Below, one piece after another: positions 39,202 to 50,708 of a stretch of DNA of 64,000 nucleotides (position 1 is its first letter; each line of letters starts with the position of its first letter). Source of the stretch: Vreelandella sulfidaeris (lineage in GTDB: Bacteria > Pseudomonadota > Gammaproteobacteria > Pseudomonadales > Halomonadaceae). Both the position numbers and the translations under genes were made by a program. The stretch spans positions 4,092,001-4,156,000 of the forward strand of contig AP019514.1 of NCBI GenBank assembly GCA_007182875.1, in the 5' to 3' direction. The notes under the pieces are model-generated. The model was not told the origin of the DNA, did not search any database, and saw only the letters and a list, made by a program, of their open reading frames with translations.

Positions 39202-39888
39202 TTATACCCGTGCAGAGAAACGGTAACCGGTGCCCCGAACCGTTTGAATCAGGCTTTGATGCACATTGCCTAGCGCTTTTCGTAAGCGACGAATATGCAC
39301 ATCGACTGTACGCTCTTCAACATACACATTGCCACCCCACACTTGGTCAAGCAGTTGGCTGCGTGTGTAGGCACGCTCTTGATGGGTCATAAAAACTGCA
39401 ACAAACGATACTCGGTGGGACCCATTTCCAGCGCTTTGCCGTGAGCGCTTACCCGGTGGCTCACTGGATCAAGCAACAGGCCGTTAATCTCAATCGGTCT
39501 TCGACGCCACGCGGGGTCGCGCGGCGGAGCACTGCTTTAGCCGTGCCACCAATTCACGAGGAGAAAACGGTTTGGTGATGTAATCATCGGCGCCGGCTTC
39601 AAGCCCTTGAATTTTATTATCTTCTTCACCCTTGGCGGTGAGCATGATAATGGGGATCTCAGCGGTGGTTTCTTCACGCTTTAAGCGTCTAGCCAGCTCA
39701 ATACCACTAGTTCCAGGCATCATCCAGTCAAGCAGCAGCAAATCGGGCTGGTGATCAACGACCATGGCATGAGCATCCTGGGCATTATCCGCTTCAAGCA
39801 CGCGATAGTCAGCCATTTCCAGCGCTACCGCGATCATCTCGCGAATCGACGCCTCATCATCGACAATCAGAACGGTCTTGGCGGTCAT
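39202..39888 (-). CDS. phoB: Phosphate regulon response regulator PhoB
   Basis: OmpR-type activator, about 229 residues. Receiver domain with DDE acidic pocket ([11 protein letters not shown]), phospho-acceptor aspartate in [10 protein letters not shown], threonine in IMLTAKGE, lysine in [14 protein letters not shown]. The winged helix ends [19 protein letters not shown] and VRGTGYRFS. Frameshifts near 39533 and 39500, and near 39391 (TTTTT for TTTTTT, LLQFFMTHQE). Two Pho boxes upstream indicate autoregulation. Confidence 0.92.
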
Positions 39889-39952
39889 ACCAGAGCCTCA
39901 CGGTGTTCAAAAAAACCAGTTCAGAGAAAGCTAGCTAAAGGAAACTAGCTCA

Positions 39953-40003
39953 ATGACATGTCAATGACGATAACACCATGTCTTGATGACAGTTAGATGA
40001 CAA
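39953..40003 (-). promoter_or_regulatory. Two Pho boxes upstream of phoB
   Basis: On the minus strand, TTGTCAT-CTAA-CTGTCAT (39986-40003) fits the Pho box consensus of two 7-bp repeats with four bases between. TCGTCAT-TGAC-ATGTCAT (39953-39970) is a second, weaker box. Their starts are 33 bp apart, three repeats of 11, so both face the same side of the helix. The first box contains the ubiA stop codon. Confidence 0.8.
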
Positions 40004-40899
40004 TAGTGATTATTGCCCAGTTGCAGGCCACCAACTTAGCGCGATACCAGCAAAAAATCAGCAGGCCCGACCAGTGGTTATTAAGAAACGCCTGGAAGCA
40101 GAGATCCCGGTCGCGCTGGTAAATCAAGCGCTGCTGGTGCAGAAAGGTGGCTGCCATGGCGGTAAGCCCCAACCAGAAAAACCGCCTAATCCGACCCGCC
40201 AGCCTACCCAGCCCAGCAATCCTAGCGTGGCCACCTGCAGTAAACCGATCATCAAACAATCCGCATTTCCAAACAGTACAGCTGTCGACTTGATACCAAT
40301 TTTCAAATCATCGTCGCGGTCGACCATGGCGTATTGCGTGTCGTACGCGACAGTCCATAGCACATTGGCAAAGAACAGCAGCCATGCTTCCAGCGGTACG
40401 TAGCCCAGCACTGCACCAAAGGCCATCGGAATGGCCCAGGAGAACGCCGCCCCAATACCACCTGTGGAAAGTGGGTATAGCGCTTCATAAAGGGGTAAAT
40501 AACCGCCAGCAATACACCACCCAACGAGAGCAGTACCGTAAACCAATTGGTCAACAGCACCAGGATAAACGCAGCGGCTACCAGAACAATAAACAGCAAC
40601 TGAGCCTCGGTTTCACTGATACGGCCGGTGGCTAGCGGACGATGTTTAGTACGTTTCACATGGCCGTCAAAGTGGCGATCCGCATAATCGTTCACCACAC
40701 AGCCAGCAGCACGCATTACATAGACGCCGGCCACAAAATGAGCAGCACATTTCGCCCCGGTACTCCCTCGCTGGCAAACCACAGCGCCCAAAGCGTCGGC
40801 CACATCAACAGCCACGTACCAATGGTCGATTCAGGCGCATCAGCTGTAAAAATCTGACACGCGAGCAAACCCCTTTGGCCGTAACAGTGAACGATCCAT
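39993..40899 (-). CDS. ubiA: 4-hydroxybenzoate octaprenyltransferase
   Basis: Membrane prenyltransferase of ubiquinone synthesis, about 303 residues and eight or nine helices. Prenyl-diphosphate motifs: [20 protein letters not shown] and [20 protein letters not shown]. The ATG at 40899 has GAGGT upstream. Frameshifts near 40848 (TTTTT for TTTTTT), 40825, 40735, 40455 (GGGG for [20 protein letters not shown]) and 40182 (TTTTT for TTTTTT). The last codons overlap a Pho box. Confidence 0.9.
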
Positions 40900-40933
40900 G
40901 TTTACCTCACAGAAATAAGATGCAGACGTTAGC

Positions 40934-41464
40934 CTAGCGCGAAGGCAAATCCAGTTCATCCGCCATCGCACACGAAAAGTACTCTTGAACCAATAGTGAC
41001 AGACCGCCGTGTTGACAGCCGTGATGAAAAACCGAGCGCCGGCCCCAAGCACAGCTATTCTCTATTCCCTTCACACTGACACTGGCAAACGGCAGGGGGT
41101 TGAGACGTGACCTCCAACGGCCCACGCACTACACCTGGCTGACGAAATAACCAGCTGCCTAGCGAGCGCTCACCCAACCCCTTCCAAACGATGGCCTTTT
41201 ACCTGCGTTAGCGGGCGACCGAGCGCGCCACCACCCATGGCGTGTTATCTAAACACAACGCTACTTCACGCAGCCATGCATAACGCTTAGGGCAATGCCC
41301 AACGCCCGTGCCTCATCTTGTCGTGGCCAGCCTACACCCTGGCACAGCAGCCGCACTCGAAACTGTTTTTCACCACCAGCAGCCATTAAACGAGCGGTTA
41401 ATGAATCTGTCGAAGCAACCCACTGCCACCAGGAGGTACTCATTGCCGGGCGCGCTGCCGCCAC
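40934..41464 (-). CDS. ubiC: Chorismate lyase (UbiC-like)
   Basis: Makes 4-hydroxybenzoate from chorismate for UbiA. Pieces in order: WWQWVASTDSLTARLMAAGG, YAWLREVALCLDNTPWVVAR, GERSLGSWLFRQPGVVRGPL, CAWGRRSVFHHG. The first and third match the substrate-binding regions of the family. At least four frameshifts (near 41275, 41215, 41170 and 41105). Weakly conserved family and start not certain: GTG at 41464 is given, but ATG at 41443 is possible. The stop is TAG at 40934-40936. Position directly before ubiA supports the call. Confidence 0.72.
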
Positions 41465-41603
41465 AGGCCGCCAGCGCTGAAAAGCGGAGCTTGCCGCAGT
41501 GATATGTTAAAGCCTGGATTCATAGAATAATGTCAGTATGTTAGTCCATAAGATAAGGCAGGAAGCCAGGCTACTCACTCCACAAGAAAAGGCTACCCAT
41601 CAT

Positions 41604-42212
41604 TCAATTGCTACTTTTCGGCATTGACATGAAAAGATAAAACCCTGTGATAGCTAAGGTTGCTCCGATAAAGTTGAAAACAATATCAAGCAGCGTGTTG
41701 TAGTAGCCACCAACCCCATTATCCGGGACTAACAACACGACAATAAACTCGATCATTTCATTTACCGCGCCCACGCCCTGTGCTGCCATAAGCGCGATAA
41801 AGCCGATGAGTAGCGGGGCTGTTTCTGACCCAAATAATTTCTCAGCAAATGAAGAAACAGTAAAGCGACGACGGCATAAAGGTAGACATGCACGAATTGA
41901 TCATACTTGAAAATATAAAATTCCCCCTCCGCCGTCAAAAGGGGAACCATCCGCCACGTGTAAAGTATGTCACCGTCTACTGGAACGCTCCCTCCCAACA
42001 TATGAAGCAGCCCGCAGACAGAGATGCCCCACAATACGGAAGCCGGGATTCGAGTTTCATAAAGGGTTCCGTAAAGCAGTGCAAAACAAGTACAATCACC
42101 CCGATATAACCCAGAAATTCAATATTCAAATTGACGATAAAATAGGCCGAAAAACCGTCGTATACAAAGCAGTAAAAATAAGCGCAGCCTTTTCTGACGT
42201 TAAAAAATTCAT
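41604..42212 (-). CDS. Membrane protein, DUF2238 (YjdF)-like
   Basis: About 204 residues and five or six helices; function unknown. After repair it reads MNFLTSEKAALIFTALYTTV, then YETRIPASVLWGISVCGLLH, FYIFKYDQFVHVYLYAVVAL, AVNEMIEFIVVLLVPDNGVG and NTLLDIVFNFIGATLA. The D-Q-VH and NE-EF pairs with a following GGY-NT-D are the family pattern. Frameshifts near 42150 (TTTTT for TTTTTT), 42065 and 41790. The ATG at 42212 was chosen over a TTG at 42231 because it restores a sensible N-terminus. Confidence 0.65.
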
Positions 42213-42302
42213 CACCAATCAGCGTCTCCAAGGCAGTTAAAATAGGGGTAATTAGTATAACATAATGCCTTTAAAGGCTTTTTTCCAGAAACTCTTTGGT
42301 GT

Positions 42303-43518
42303 TTGCATGCTCGCATCCCCCATACGCAGGCAGTTTCAACATTTCACACTGAGCTAGTCATTATTGGTACTGGAATGGCCGGTATAGGCCTTGCACGTGC
42401 ACTGCGACGCTTGGGTGATCAGCGCTCCATTACAATGATTAGTGCTGACAGCGGTGATGATTACAGCAAACCACTGCTTTCAACCGGCGTTGCCAAAGGA
42501 CTAGCCCCTGACCAATTAGCACAGCGCAGCGCCGCAGAACTTGGCGATGAGCTGAACGCTCGCATTGTTACCCACACCCCAGTAAGCACATTGGATGTGG
42601 ATAACCGATCAATCCTTCTTGAAGATGAGCAAGCTTCCAGTTATGAAAGACTAAGCTACGACACCCTCGTATTAGCCACTGGCGCTGCACCGCGAGAGCC
42701 TTTCAAAGTCGATCCCAGCGTGTCTTCGCGCTGCTTGGCCATCAACAATTTAGATGACTACCGTCGCTTTTATGCAGCTTTAGACCACCGCCATGTTCGA
42801 GTGGCAATTATTGGCGCGGGGCTAGTCGGCTGTGAGTTTGCCAACGACCTGCACGCGGGGCGCCATCAGGTCAGTATCGTTGCCCCTGAAACTACACTGC
42901 TTCCACGCTTGCTGCCCGCCCCATTGGGCAATGCCTTAGGCGCAGCCTTCAGCGAGGCAGGTATCCATCTCTACTTAGGCCGCACGATCAACTCGATCGC
43001 GCCCCACAGTGTTGAAGGCATCGTATTACGCTTAGATAATGGTGATACTGTCAGCGCTGATTTAGTGTTGATGGCCACTGGCCTTGCGCCTCGTACGGCG
43101 CTTGCCGAAGCTGCTGGTTTAAGCGTATCGCCTACTGGCATAGAGGTGGATCGCCAGCTGCGTACTTCGCATCCAGATATCTACGCCTTGGGCGATGTCG
43201 CTTGCGTAGACGGCGTTAATGCCATGTACGTACAGCCGCTGCAAGCCAGTGCTAAAGCGCTGGCAGCAACCCTAACGGGCACACCAACTTCTGTCAGCTT
43301 TGGCGCATGGCCGGTAGTGGTTAAAACACCGCTGCTGCCGGTGGTGGCCTACCCACCAAAAAGAAACACCTGAGCGGTGGCGAATTGAAGGCGAAGGCGG
43401 CGATATCAGTGCCTTGGCTGAAAATAAAGACGGACGTTTGATTGGTTTTGCGTTGACAGGCGGCTGCGTGAGAAGGAAAGTGGAGCTTTCCAGAGCAGCA
43501 CCTACGCTGCTAGGCTGA
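42303..43518 (+). CDS. FAD-dependent NAD(P)H oxidoreductase, rubredoxin reductase-like
   Basis: About 405 residues of the AlkT/pyridine nucleotide-disulfide class. FAD motif IIGTGMAGIGLARALR, NAD motif IIGAGLVGCEFANDLH, second FAD motif DIYALGDVAC. A frameshift near 43362 (AAAAA where AAAA fits) continues ETPERWRIEGEGGDISALAE to a TGA at 43518. The start is unclear: a TTG at 42303 opens the long frame, but an ATG at 42265 would fit if one C is missing near 42316. No rubredoxin gene adjoins, so the partner is unknown. Confidence 0.78.
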
Positions 43519-43534
43519 TTTTCGCCGCGTTCGC

Positions 43535-43561
43535 GATTAGGCTAGATAAGCTAGCCTAATC
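43535..43561 (+). terminator. Terminator-like hairpin after the FAD reductase gene
   Basis: GATTAGGCTAG-ATAAG-CTAGCCTAATC: a perfect 11-bp stem with a five-base loop; no T-run follows. It separates the reductase from the HU gene. Confidence 0.6.
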
Positions 43562-43625
43562 AAGTGACGCACCCAACAACATACATTTGCTTTTCGCTCG
43601 AAACATTAATAAAGGGAGATTCCTT

Positions 43626-43897
43626 ATGCGCAAACCTGAACTCGCTGCTGCGATCGCTGAAAGTGCCGACCTATCCAAAGATAAAGCAGGCCAAGTGCTG
43701 AACGTCATTTTGGATGAAATCACTAACAGCGTTGCTAAAGGCGAAGATGTCGCGTTAATTGGCTTTGGTACTTTTACCGTACGTGAGCGCGCAGCCCGTA
43801 CCGGTAAAAATCCGCAAACCGGTGCCCCGCTGCAAATTCCGGCCAGCAAAACGTCGCCTTTAAGCCAGGCAAAGCGCTTAAGGACGCTGTTTCCTAA
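43626..43897 (+). CDS. HU-family DNA-binding protein
   Basis: Nucleoid protein of 90 residues. MRKPELAAAIAESADLSKDK, the conserved GFGTFTVRERAARTGKNPQTG of the DNA arm, and the end AFKPGKALKDAVS after a frameshift near 43855 (one C missing in AAAACCG). AGGGAG precedes the ATG. The TAA at 43895-43897 overlaps the next ATG (TAATG). Confidence 0.88.
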
Positions 43898-44251
43898 TGA
43901 AACTCAAGTTGACGCTGTGGCTGCTGGGCGTGATGCTCAAACGAGCCCTGCGCCGCAAGCCGCGCTTTCGCGAGCAGTTAGAACGTATGCGCGGCTTGGA
44001 CTGGGGGATTGCCACGGAAGACCTAAGCATTGCCCGCTACTACCGGATGACGCCAAAAGCATCAGCACCGGTAATGGGCTACCCGTGGACCTAGATCTCG
44101 AGTTACGTTTCCGTGATCAGGATACTGCCTTGAGAGTCCTCAAAAGCCCACCCAGCAGGCCTTTCTCGACGGCATGATGAGCGGCAGCGTGCGCTTGGTG
44201 GGAGACTCTGCCGATATGAACAAGTTACAAAAACTACTCAAGTATTTGTAG
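43897..44251 (+). CDS. SCP2-like lipid-binding domain protein
   Basis: About 119 residues. N-terminal hydrophobic-basic helix MKLKLTLWLLGVMLKRALRR, then a small alpha/beta domain: DLDLELRFRDQDTALRVLKS, QQAFLDGMMSGSVRLVGD, MNKLQKLLKYL. The layout resembles SCP2 sterol/lipid-carrier domains (as in UbiJ/UbiT); I am moderately sure. Frameshifts near 44055 (AAAA for AAAAA) and 44148. Translation looks coupled to HU through TAATG. Confidence 0.6.
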
Positions 44252-44257
44252 CTCTCA

Positions 44258-44279
44258 CCCGCCACGTATACGTGGCGGG
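44258..44279 (+). terminator. Terminator after the SCP2-like gene
   Basis: CCCGCCACGTA-TACGTGGCGGG: a perfect 11-bp inverted repeat, followed by GTTTACCCT. Confidence 0.65.
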
Positions 44280-44424
44280 GTTTACCCTAATCTCCATCCC
44301 AACCCCCTCAACACCGGTTAACTTTTATTGGCTACTTTCTGCCGTAACGCGAAGACAACCACGGCTTTTAGCCTCTATACTAGCTGCTTATACTAAAGTC
44401 TAATAATCACCCATAAGAGCTTCT

Positions 44425-46636
44425 ATGCCTATTTCTTTGCCGCTGCGGCGCCTTTGGACGCTGGATAAATTCGCCTATAGCCTGCGCGTATTTATAGCCT
44501 TCAGCGGTGCGCTGCTGTTTAGCGGCTTAATGGGTGATGTCGCGCTGGTGATTCCCCTCTTTCTAGGCATCATCGCCTGTGCGCTGTCTGAAACTGACGA
44601 CAGCTGGCAAGGTCGCTTTCAAGCTCTGCTGGTCACCCTGGTGTGTTTTACCTCGGCGTCTTTTATTGTCCAGTGGCTGTTTCCCTGGCCGTGGCTGTTT
44701 GCCATCGGACTGGGGGTTTCTACCTTCACCCTGATTATGCTTGGCGCCATCGGCCAGCGTTATGCCACGATTGCCTCGGGCACGCTTATTCTATCGATTT
44801 ACTCAATGATCAACATCGAGCAGCATGGCGGCGTGGATGAGGACGTGGCTGCACGCCAATTGCTGTTGTTGGCAGGAACAGTTTGGTACGGATTAATCTC
44901 GGTGGTGTGGTGCGCGCTGTTTTCACGCCAGCCAGTGAAGCAAAGCATGGCGCGAGTGTACAAAGCGCTGGGCGAGTTTTTGATTCTGAAATCGGCGCTG
45001 TTTGAGCCGGTGCGGGGCGTAGATGTGGAGGCACGTCGGGTAGCACTGGCACGCCAGAACGGCAAAGTGGTCGATGCACTTAATCAAGCCAAAGAGATGA
45101 TTTTTAGGCGCTTAGAGGGCCAGCGCGGCGATCGCAAGCTCAACCGTTACCTGCGCATCTACTTTATTGCCCAGGACATCCATGAACGCGCCAGCTCTAC
45201 CCACTACCCTTACAGCGCGCTCAGCAAAGCGTTCTTCCATCATGATGTGCTGTTTCGCTGCCAAAGGCTGCTGGATCAGCAGGGGCGCTCCTGCCGCCAG
45301 CTAGCCAAATCACTGCTGCTCAATCGCCCCTTCGATCACCAGCAGAGCGAAGAGGCGCTGGCTGACTTGCACGCTTCCATCGAGAACCTACGTGACCGCG
45401 GCAAACCCGAATGGCAACCGCTGCTTTACCCGCTCAGCGCCCTGGCAGAGAACTTGGCCACTTTGGAAAACCAACTCGCCAGTGCCCACAATCCTGGTGT
45501 CAGCGATGAACGGCGCGACAGCTCACTGTATGACCGCTCGCCGTCCAGCCTACTGGAAGCGTGGAAACGGGTACGGCTTAACTTCACCCTCGGCTCGCCC
45601 ACTTTTCGCCACGCGGTGCGGCTCTCCATTGCACTCATGGCGGGCTACGGGCTGCTGCAGTGGATCGACCCCGAGCAGGGCTTTTGGATCCTGCTCACTA
45701 CGCTGTTCGTCTGTCGCCCGAACTTCGCTACCACGCGTCGGTTCCTATCGCAGCGAATTCTGGGCACGGTACTGGGCTTAGTGGTGGGTTGGGCATCCAT
45801 CAGTCTCTTCCCTCATCCGCTGGTACAGAGCATGATCGCCGTGGCCGCTGGTGTCGTTCTTCGCTAACCGCGAAAACATTACGTGATCGCCACCGCCTCG
45901 ATCACGCTGCTGGTCTTATGCAGCTTCAACCAAGTGGGCGACGGCTACGACTTGATCCTGCCGCGCCTGCTCGACACCCTGCTTGGCTCCCTGATCGCGG
46001 GCTTAGCGGTGTTTTTTATTCTGCCCGACTGGCAGGGACGCAGGCTTTACCGCGAAGCCGCCAACGCGCTAAATAACCACCGCCGTTACCTGGAGGAGAT
46101 TATCCACCAGTACGAGGAGGGCAAGCAGGATGACTTGGCTTACCGATTGGCGCGGCGCAATGCCCATAACGCCGACGCGGCGCTCTCGACGCTACTCACC
46201 AATATGCTCCATGAGCCGGGACATTACCGAAAATTGGATGCAGACAACGGCCTGCGTTTTCTGGTGCTTTCCAACACCCTGCTTAGCCACCTCTCCGCCC
46301 TGGGGGCTCATCGCCATCAGTTGGCAGACGATGAAGACGACGCCACGCTGGTGCCGGTAGCTAAACGTATTGGTGAGCTATTAGGCCAAATCGCTGAACA
46401 GCTCAATAAACGCCAACCGGTTGAGGCAACAAAGGAGCAAGCCGCCGAACTGTTAGCCCAGCTAGAAGAGCAGAGTGCGGTAGCAGCGGACGAGCCAGCC
46501 ATTACACTTTATCGCCCCTATCCAAAGCCAACTACGCCTCATCGCTGAGCAACTGGCCCCGCTAGGCGAAGCCGCTAATCGATTGGTGGGAAGTGAAGAG
46601 AGTGAAAAGCACGCCTCCAACAGCGTCTCTGCTTAA
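44425..46636 (+). CDS. FUSC/YccS-family inner-membrane protein
   Basis: About 737 residues. Two membrane blocks of five or six helices (residues 15-175 and 395-530), each followed by a cytoplasmic helical domain, as in YccS/YhfK and aromatic-acid efflux proteins of the FUSC superfamily. Family stretches: GLMGDVALVIPLFLGIIACA, HAVRLSIALMAGYGLLQWID and PEQGFWILLTTLFVCRPNF. Frameshifts near 45863-45885 and 46530; the repaired end is QLRLIAEQLAPLGEAANRLV with TAA at 46634-46636, sharing four bases with the recG stop. Substrate unknown. Confidence 0.83.
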
Positions 46637-48709
46637 ACCTGCCCATAGCGGCCTGCAGCCTCACCCAGCCAGCGACGCACCAGCACGGCCGTGACCTTAG
46701 GGTCGCCTTGCAGCGTTTGGGCGAGTGCCGTTACCCGCTCCAACAAGTCCGCATCGCGTTCAAGGTCTGCGATTTTCATCTGCGCCAAGCCGGTTTGGCG
46801 GGTGCCGAGCACTTCGCCCGGGCCGCGGATTTCCAGGTCTTTCTCGGCAATGCGGAAGCCGTCGGTGGTTTCGCGCATGACGGCAAGACGCTGGCGCGAG
46901 CTTTTCGACAGCGGCGGATGATAGAGCAGCACGCAGAAGCTTTCGGTGCTGCCCCGACCCACCCGGCCACGCAACTGGTGAAGCTGAGAAAGCCCTAGGC
47001 GCTCGGGGTTTTCAATAATCATCAGGCTGGCATTGGGGACATCTACGCCCACCTCGATTACCGTGGTGGCCACCAGCAAATCCAGCTCCCCCGCTTTGAA
47101 GGCAGTCATTACCTCGGCTTTCTCGCTCGATTTCATGCGTCCATGCACCAAGCCTACCGCCAGCTCGGGCAACGCTGTCGTCAGTTCATCACGGGTCACT
47201 TCGGCGGCCTGACACTGCAGCACTTCAGACTCATCAATGAGTGTGCACACCCAATACGCCTGACGGCCTTCACTGCAAGCCAAACGGATGCGTTCGACCA
47301 CTTCTGGGCGCCGCTCGTCGGGCACCACCACGGTTTTCACCGGTGTGCGGCCGGGCGGCAGTTCATCGATTACCGAGACATCCAGGTCCGCATAGGCGCT
47401 CATGGCCAGGGTGCGTGGAATCGGGGTGGCGGTCATGATCAGCTGGTGCGGAGTGAGTCCGCCCGCTTCCCCTTTCTCGCGCAGCGCCAAACGCTGGTGC
47501 ACGCCAAAGCGGTGCTGCTCGTCAATAATCGCTAGCCCCAGGCACTCAAAGTGTACGTCGTCCTGAAACAGCGCATGGGTGCCCACCACCATCCGCGCGC
47601 GCCCATCGGCAATCGCCGCTTTGGCATCTAGCCGCGCTTTGCCTTTGAGCTTGCCCGCCAGCCACGCCACTTCGATCCCCAGTGGCTCAAACCAGGCTTT
47701 GAACGAGCGGTAGTGCTGCTCGGCGAGAATCTCCGTCGGTGCCATGATGGCCGCCTGGCAGTTGCCCGCTAGCGTTGAGAGCGCGGCCATGGCGGCGACC
47801 ACGGTTTTACCCGAACCCACATCACCCTGGATCAGCCGCAGCATCGGCGCGGGGCGGCTCAAGTCGTGGCTAATCTCTTCCAGCACGCGGCGCTGAGCAC
47901 CGGTCAGTGCAAAGGAAGCTGGGCCAGGAAGCGCGCCTGCAGGCTGCGCCCAGACGGTAGCGTTGGCGCGCCATCGGCCTGAATGCGCAGGCGCACCTCG
48001 CGAAGGCTTAATTGATGAGCGAGCAGCTCTTCCAACGCTAAACGCCGCGTGGCAGGGTGGTGGCCGCCGCTAAGTTGTTCGATGTTCACATCCGGCGGCG
48101 GCTGGTGTAGCAGGTGAAGGCTGGCGTGGAGGCCGGGTAACTGAAAGCGTTGAAGCAGCGTCTCGGGAATCACATCAGGCAGCGCCTCGGGGCGTTATCC
48201 AGCAGCCCGAGCGCCTGCTGCGCCAGGGCACGCAGCCGGGGCTGGTTCAAGCCTTCGGTAGTGGGGTAAATAGGCGTGAAATACTCCTCTACCGGCGTTT
48301 CACTACCACCACTGAGGCGGTATTCAGGATGATAAATCTCTAAGCCGGTGGCACCGGCGCGCGCTTCGCCAAAGGCGCGCACCGTGGCGCCGGGGCGCAT
48401 CTGTTGCTGCTGGGCGGGCGAAAAGTGAAAAAAGCGCAGGCTGAGAATACCGCTGGCATCGCGCAGGCGAACTAACAGGCTGCGGCGACGCCCCTTTACC
48501 ACATCGCAGGCGGTCACTTCGCCCTCAATGACCGCTTCTTGGCCCGATCTCAGCAGGCCTATTGGCGTCAGCCGTGTACGGTCCTGATAGCGCAGCGGCA
48601 GGTGAAACAGCAGATCACTGACCCGCTCGATCCCCAACCGGCCAAGTTTCAGCGACAGCGCTTCGCCCACGCCTTTCAGCGCCGTAATGGGCGCGGCGAG
48701 ATCGCTCAT
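46633..48709 (-). CDS. recG: ATP-dependent DNA helicase RecG
   Basis: Branch migration and replication-fork reversal, about 692 residues. N-terminal wedge (OB) domain LKGVGEALSLKLGRLGI, LFHLPLRYQDRT, LRFFHFSP. Helicase motifs: LIQGDVGSGKTVVAAMAAL, MAPTEILAEQHY, the DEQH box AIIDEQHRFGV, MTATPIPRTLA, VGVDVPNASLMIIENPERLG, QLRGRVGRG. Frameshifts near 48193 and 47905. Start ATG at 48709 overlaps the oxyR stop (ATGA). Confidence 0.94.
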
Positions 48710-49634
48710 GGGGCGCTGTTCACGGCCTTGGCAGGCTGCTGGCAGTGGCTGATCGCCTGGATGAGCGCTTCAATGGCTTTGGGCCGCGGAAAACTCGCCC
48801 GCCAGGCAATCGCCACGGTACGCGATGGCGCCGGGTCAACAAACGGCCGACTCACTAACATGGCATTCTCATACTGATTAGTGCCCAGCGCCGACTGCGG
48901 CAATACCGTAATGCCCAACCGGGAAGCGACCATATGGCGAATGGTTTCCAGCGAGCCGCCTTCGGCAATCAAGGTGTTGTTGGGGCTGTTGAGCTTTTGG
49001 GTAATCGCCGGGCAGGCTTCCAGAATCTGATCACGGAAGCAGTGCCCTTCGCCCAGCAACAACAGCCGCTCTTCGAGTAAATCCTCTTTATTGATCGCTT
49101 CGCGTGAAACCCAGGGGTGATTGGCGGGCATCAGTACTTCAAAAGCTTCGTCGTAGATCGGTTTAGTAACCACGTCGGTTTCGGTAAACGGCAGGGCCAC
49201 AATAATCACATCCAGCTCACCGCTTCTTAGCTTGGCGCGCAGCGTGCCGGTCATGCCCTCTTCAATGTACAGCGGCATCTGCGGCGCCGCACTTGCCAAT
49301 GCAGGAACCAAATGGGGAAACAGATAAGGGCCAATCGTATAAATCGCACCAATGCGCAGCGGGTTGGCCAGCTGATCTTTACCCGTGCTGGCCAGCTCAA
49401 AAATCAGCGTGCTCTGTTCCAGCACACGCTGCGCCTGGGCAACAATTTTTCGCCCAGCGGAGTAACTTGTACGGTAGACTTGGAGCGCTCAAACAACGGC
49501 GTTTCCAATTCCTCTTCCAACTTTTTCACCGCGACCGAGAGCGTGGGCTGTGAAACGTGGCAGCGTTCCGCCGCACGGCCAAAGTGACGCTCCTGGGCGA
49601 GGGTTACGATGTAGCGAAGTTCTGTTAAAGTCAT
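48706..49634 (-). CDS. oxyR: Hydrogen peroxide-sensing regulator OxyR
   Basis: LysR-type activator, about 310 residues. Helix-turn-helix FGRAAERCHVSQPTLSVAVK near residues 18-40. The redox pair is visible in GEGHCFRDQILEAC, the OxyR hallmark spacing. A frameshift near 49447 (a T/A-run) restores GEKIVAQAQRVLEQ. I chose ATG at 49634 (MTLTELRY), the standard family start; the frame extends further upstream without support. Located before recG as in Pseudomonas. Confidence 0.93.
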
Positions 49635-49817
49635 AGCGGTGCCAGTGGCATCCTCTCGTAGCAGCTCGTGACTAATATCATGGCGGTCAGCGGGATGGAA
49701 AAGGACAAGCAAGCTCTGCCGACGGTTTCCTCATCTGCCGTGTTCTAAAGCGACAATGTCACATTAGGTAGAGACTTTGCATCTAATAGGGAATATTAAT
49801 CAAGAGGAGTGAGCACG

Positions 49818-50697
49818 GTGAAGCTAACCGTACTGATTATCGGCTGTGGCGATATTGGGATCAACCTTGGGCGTGAGTTGCTTGAGGAAGGGCACCAGGT
49901 GATTGGCTTACGTCGCAATGTCGAGGCTTTGGAAGGCACCGGTATCAAACCGCTAAAGTTGGATTTAAACGACCTCGAAGACGCCGAACCCAGCAGCCTT
50001 CCCCAAGCCGACTATGTCGTCTACACCGTCAGCGCTGATCGTTTCGAGGAGAGCGCCTATCAAGCCGCCTACCCAGAAGGGTTAAAGCGCGTGCTGCGTA
50101 TCATGGAACAACACAAGACGCCCCCGCGCCGAGTGTTTTTCGTCTCATCGACCAGCGTGCATGGCCAACAGGAAGGCGAAGTCGTTAACGAGGAGACCCC
50201 CCGATTCGACCAGCTTCTCTGGCACGCTGATGTGTGAAGCGGAACAGGCGCTGATTAATCATTCGCTACCCGGTACAGTGATTCGTTTTTCAGGCATTTA
50301 CGGCCCGGGCCGCGACCGGCTGATTCATCAGGTGGCTGAGGGCCGTGTGGCCGCAATCACGCCAGTGGTGTACTCCAATCGTATTCACCGCGACGACTGC
50401 ACCGGCATTATTGCGCACTTGATTCGCTATCAGGAAAGCGGCGAAACACTGGCGGACATTTACTTAGGTAGCGACTGCGAACCCGTTACCATGCACAACG
50501 TGATGATGTGGCTGGCCAAGCAATTGAACGTAGAGGCCTCAGAAACGATGCAGTCTCCTTTGCGTCGCCGTACCAGCAAACGGTGTGATAACCAGCGCAT
50601 TATCGGCACTGGCTACCAGTTTCGCTTCCCCAGCTACCGTGAAGGGTATGCACAGGTGCTCAAAGAGGGCGGCTTTCTAGAGGTCAATAAGGCCTAG
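49818..50697 (+). CDS. NAD-dependent epimerase/dehydratase-like protein (YeeZ-like)
   Basis: Rossmann protein of about 293 residues. Glycine motif IIGCGDIGINLGREL, FVSSTSVHGQ, and an atypical extended-SDR end GYQFRFPSYREGYAQVL. A frameshift near 50203 in a C-run (CCCCCC where CCCCC fits) restores EETPDSTSFSGTLMCEAEQA. Start GTG at 49818 has GAGGAG eight bases upstream; an in-frame GTG three codons earlier overlaps that site. Substrate unknown. Confidence 0.78.
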
Positions 50698-50708
50698 GCC
50701 AGATTGGC

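Noticed and set aside
42265..42360. A separate short gene starting MPLKAFFQKLFGV before the FAD reductase
   Set aside because: With one more C near 42316 it reads straight into the reductase, so it is more likely that gene's N-terminus than a separate gene.
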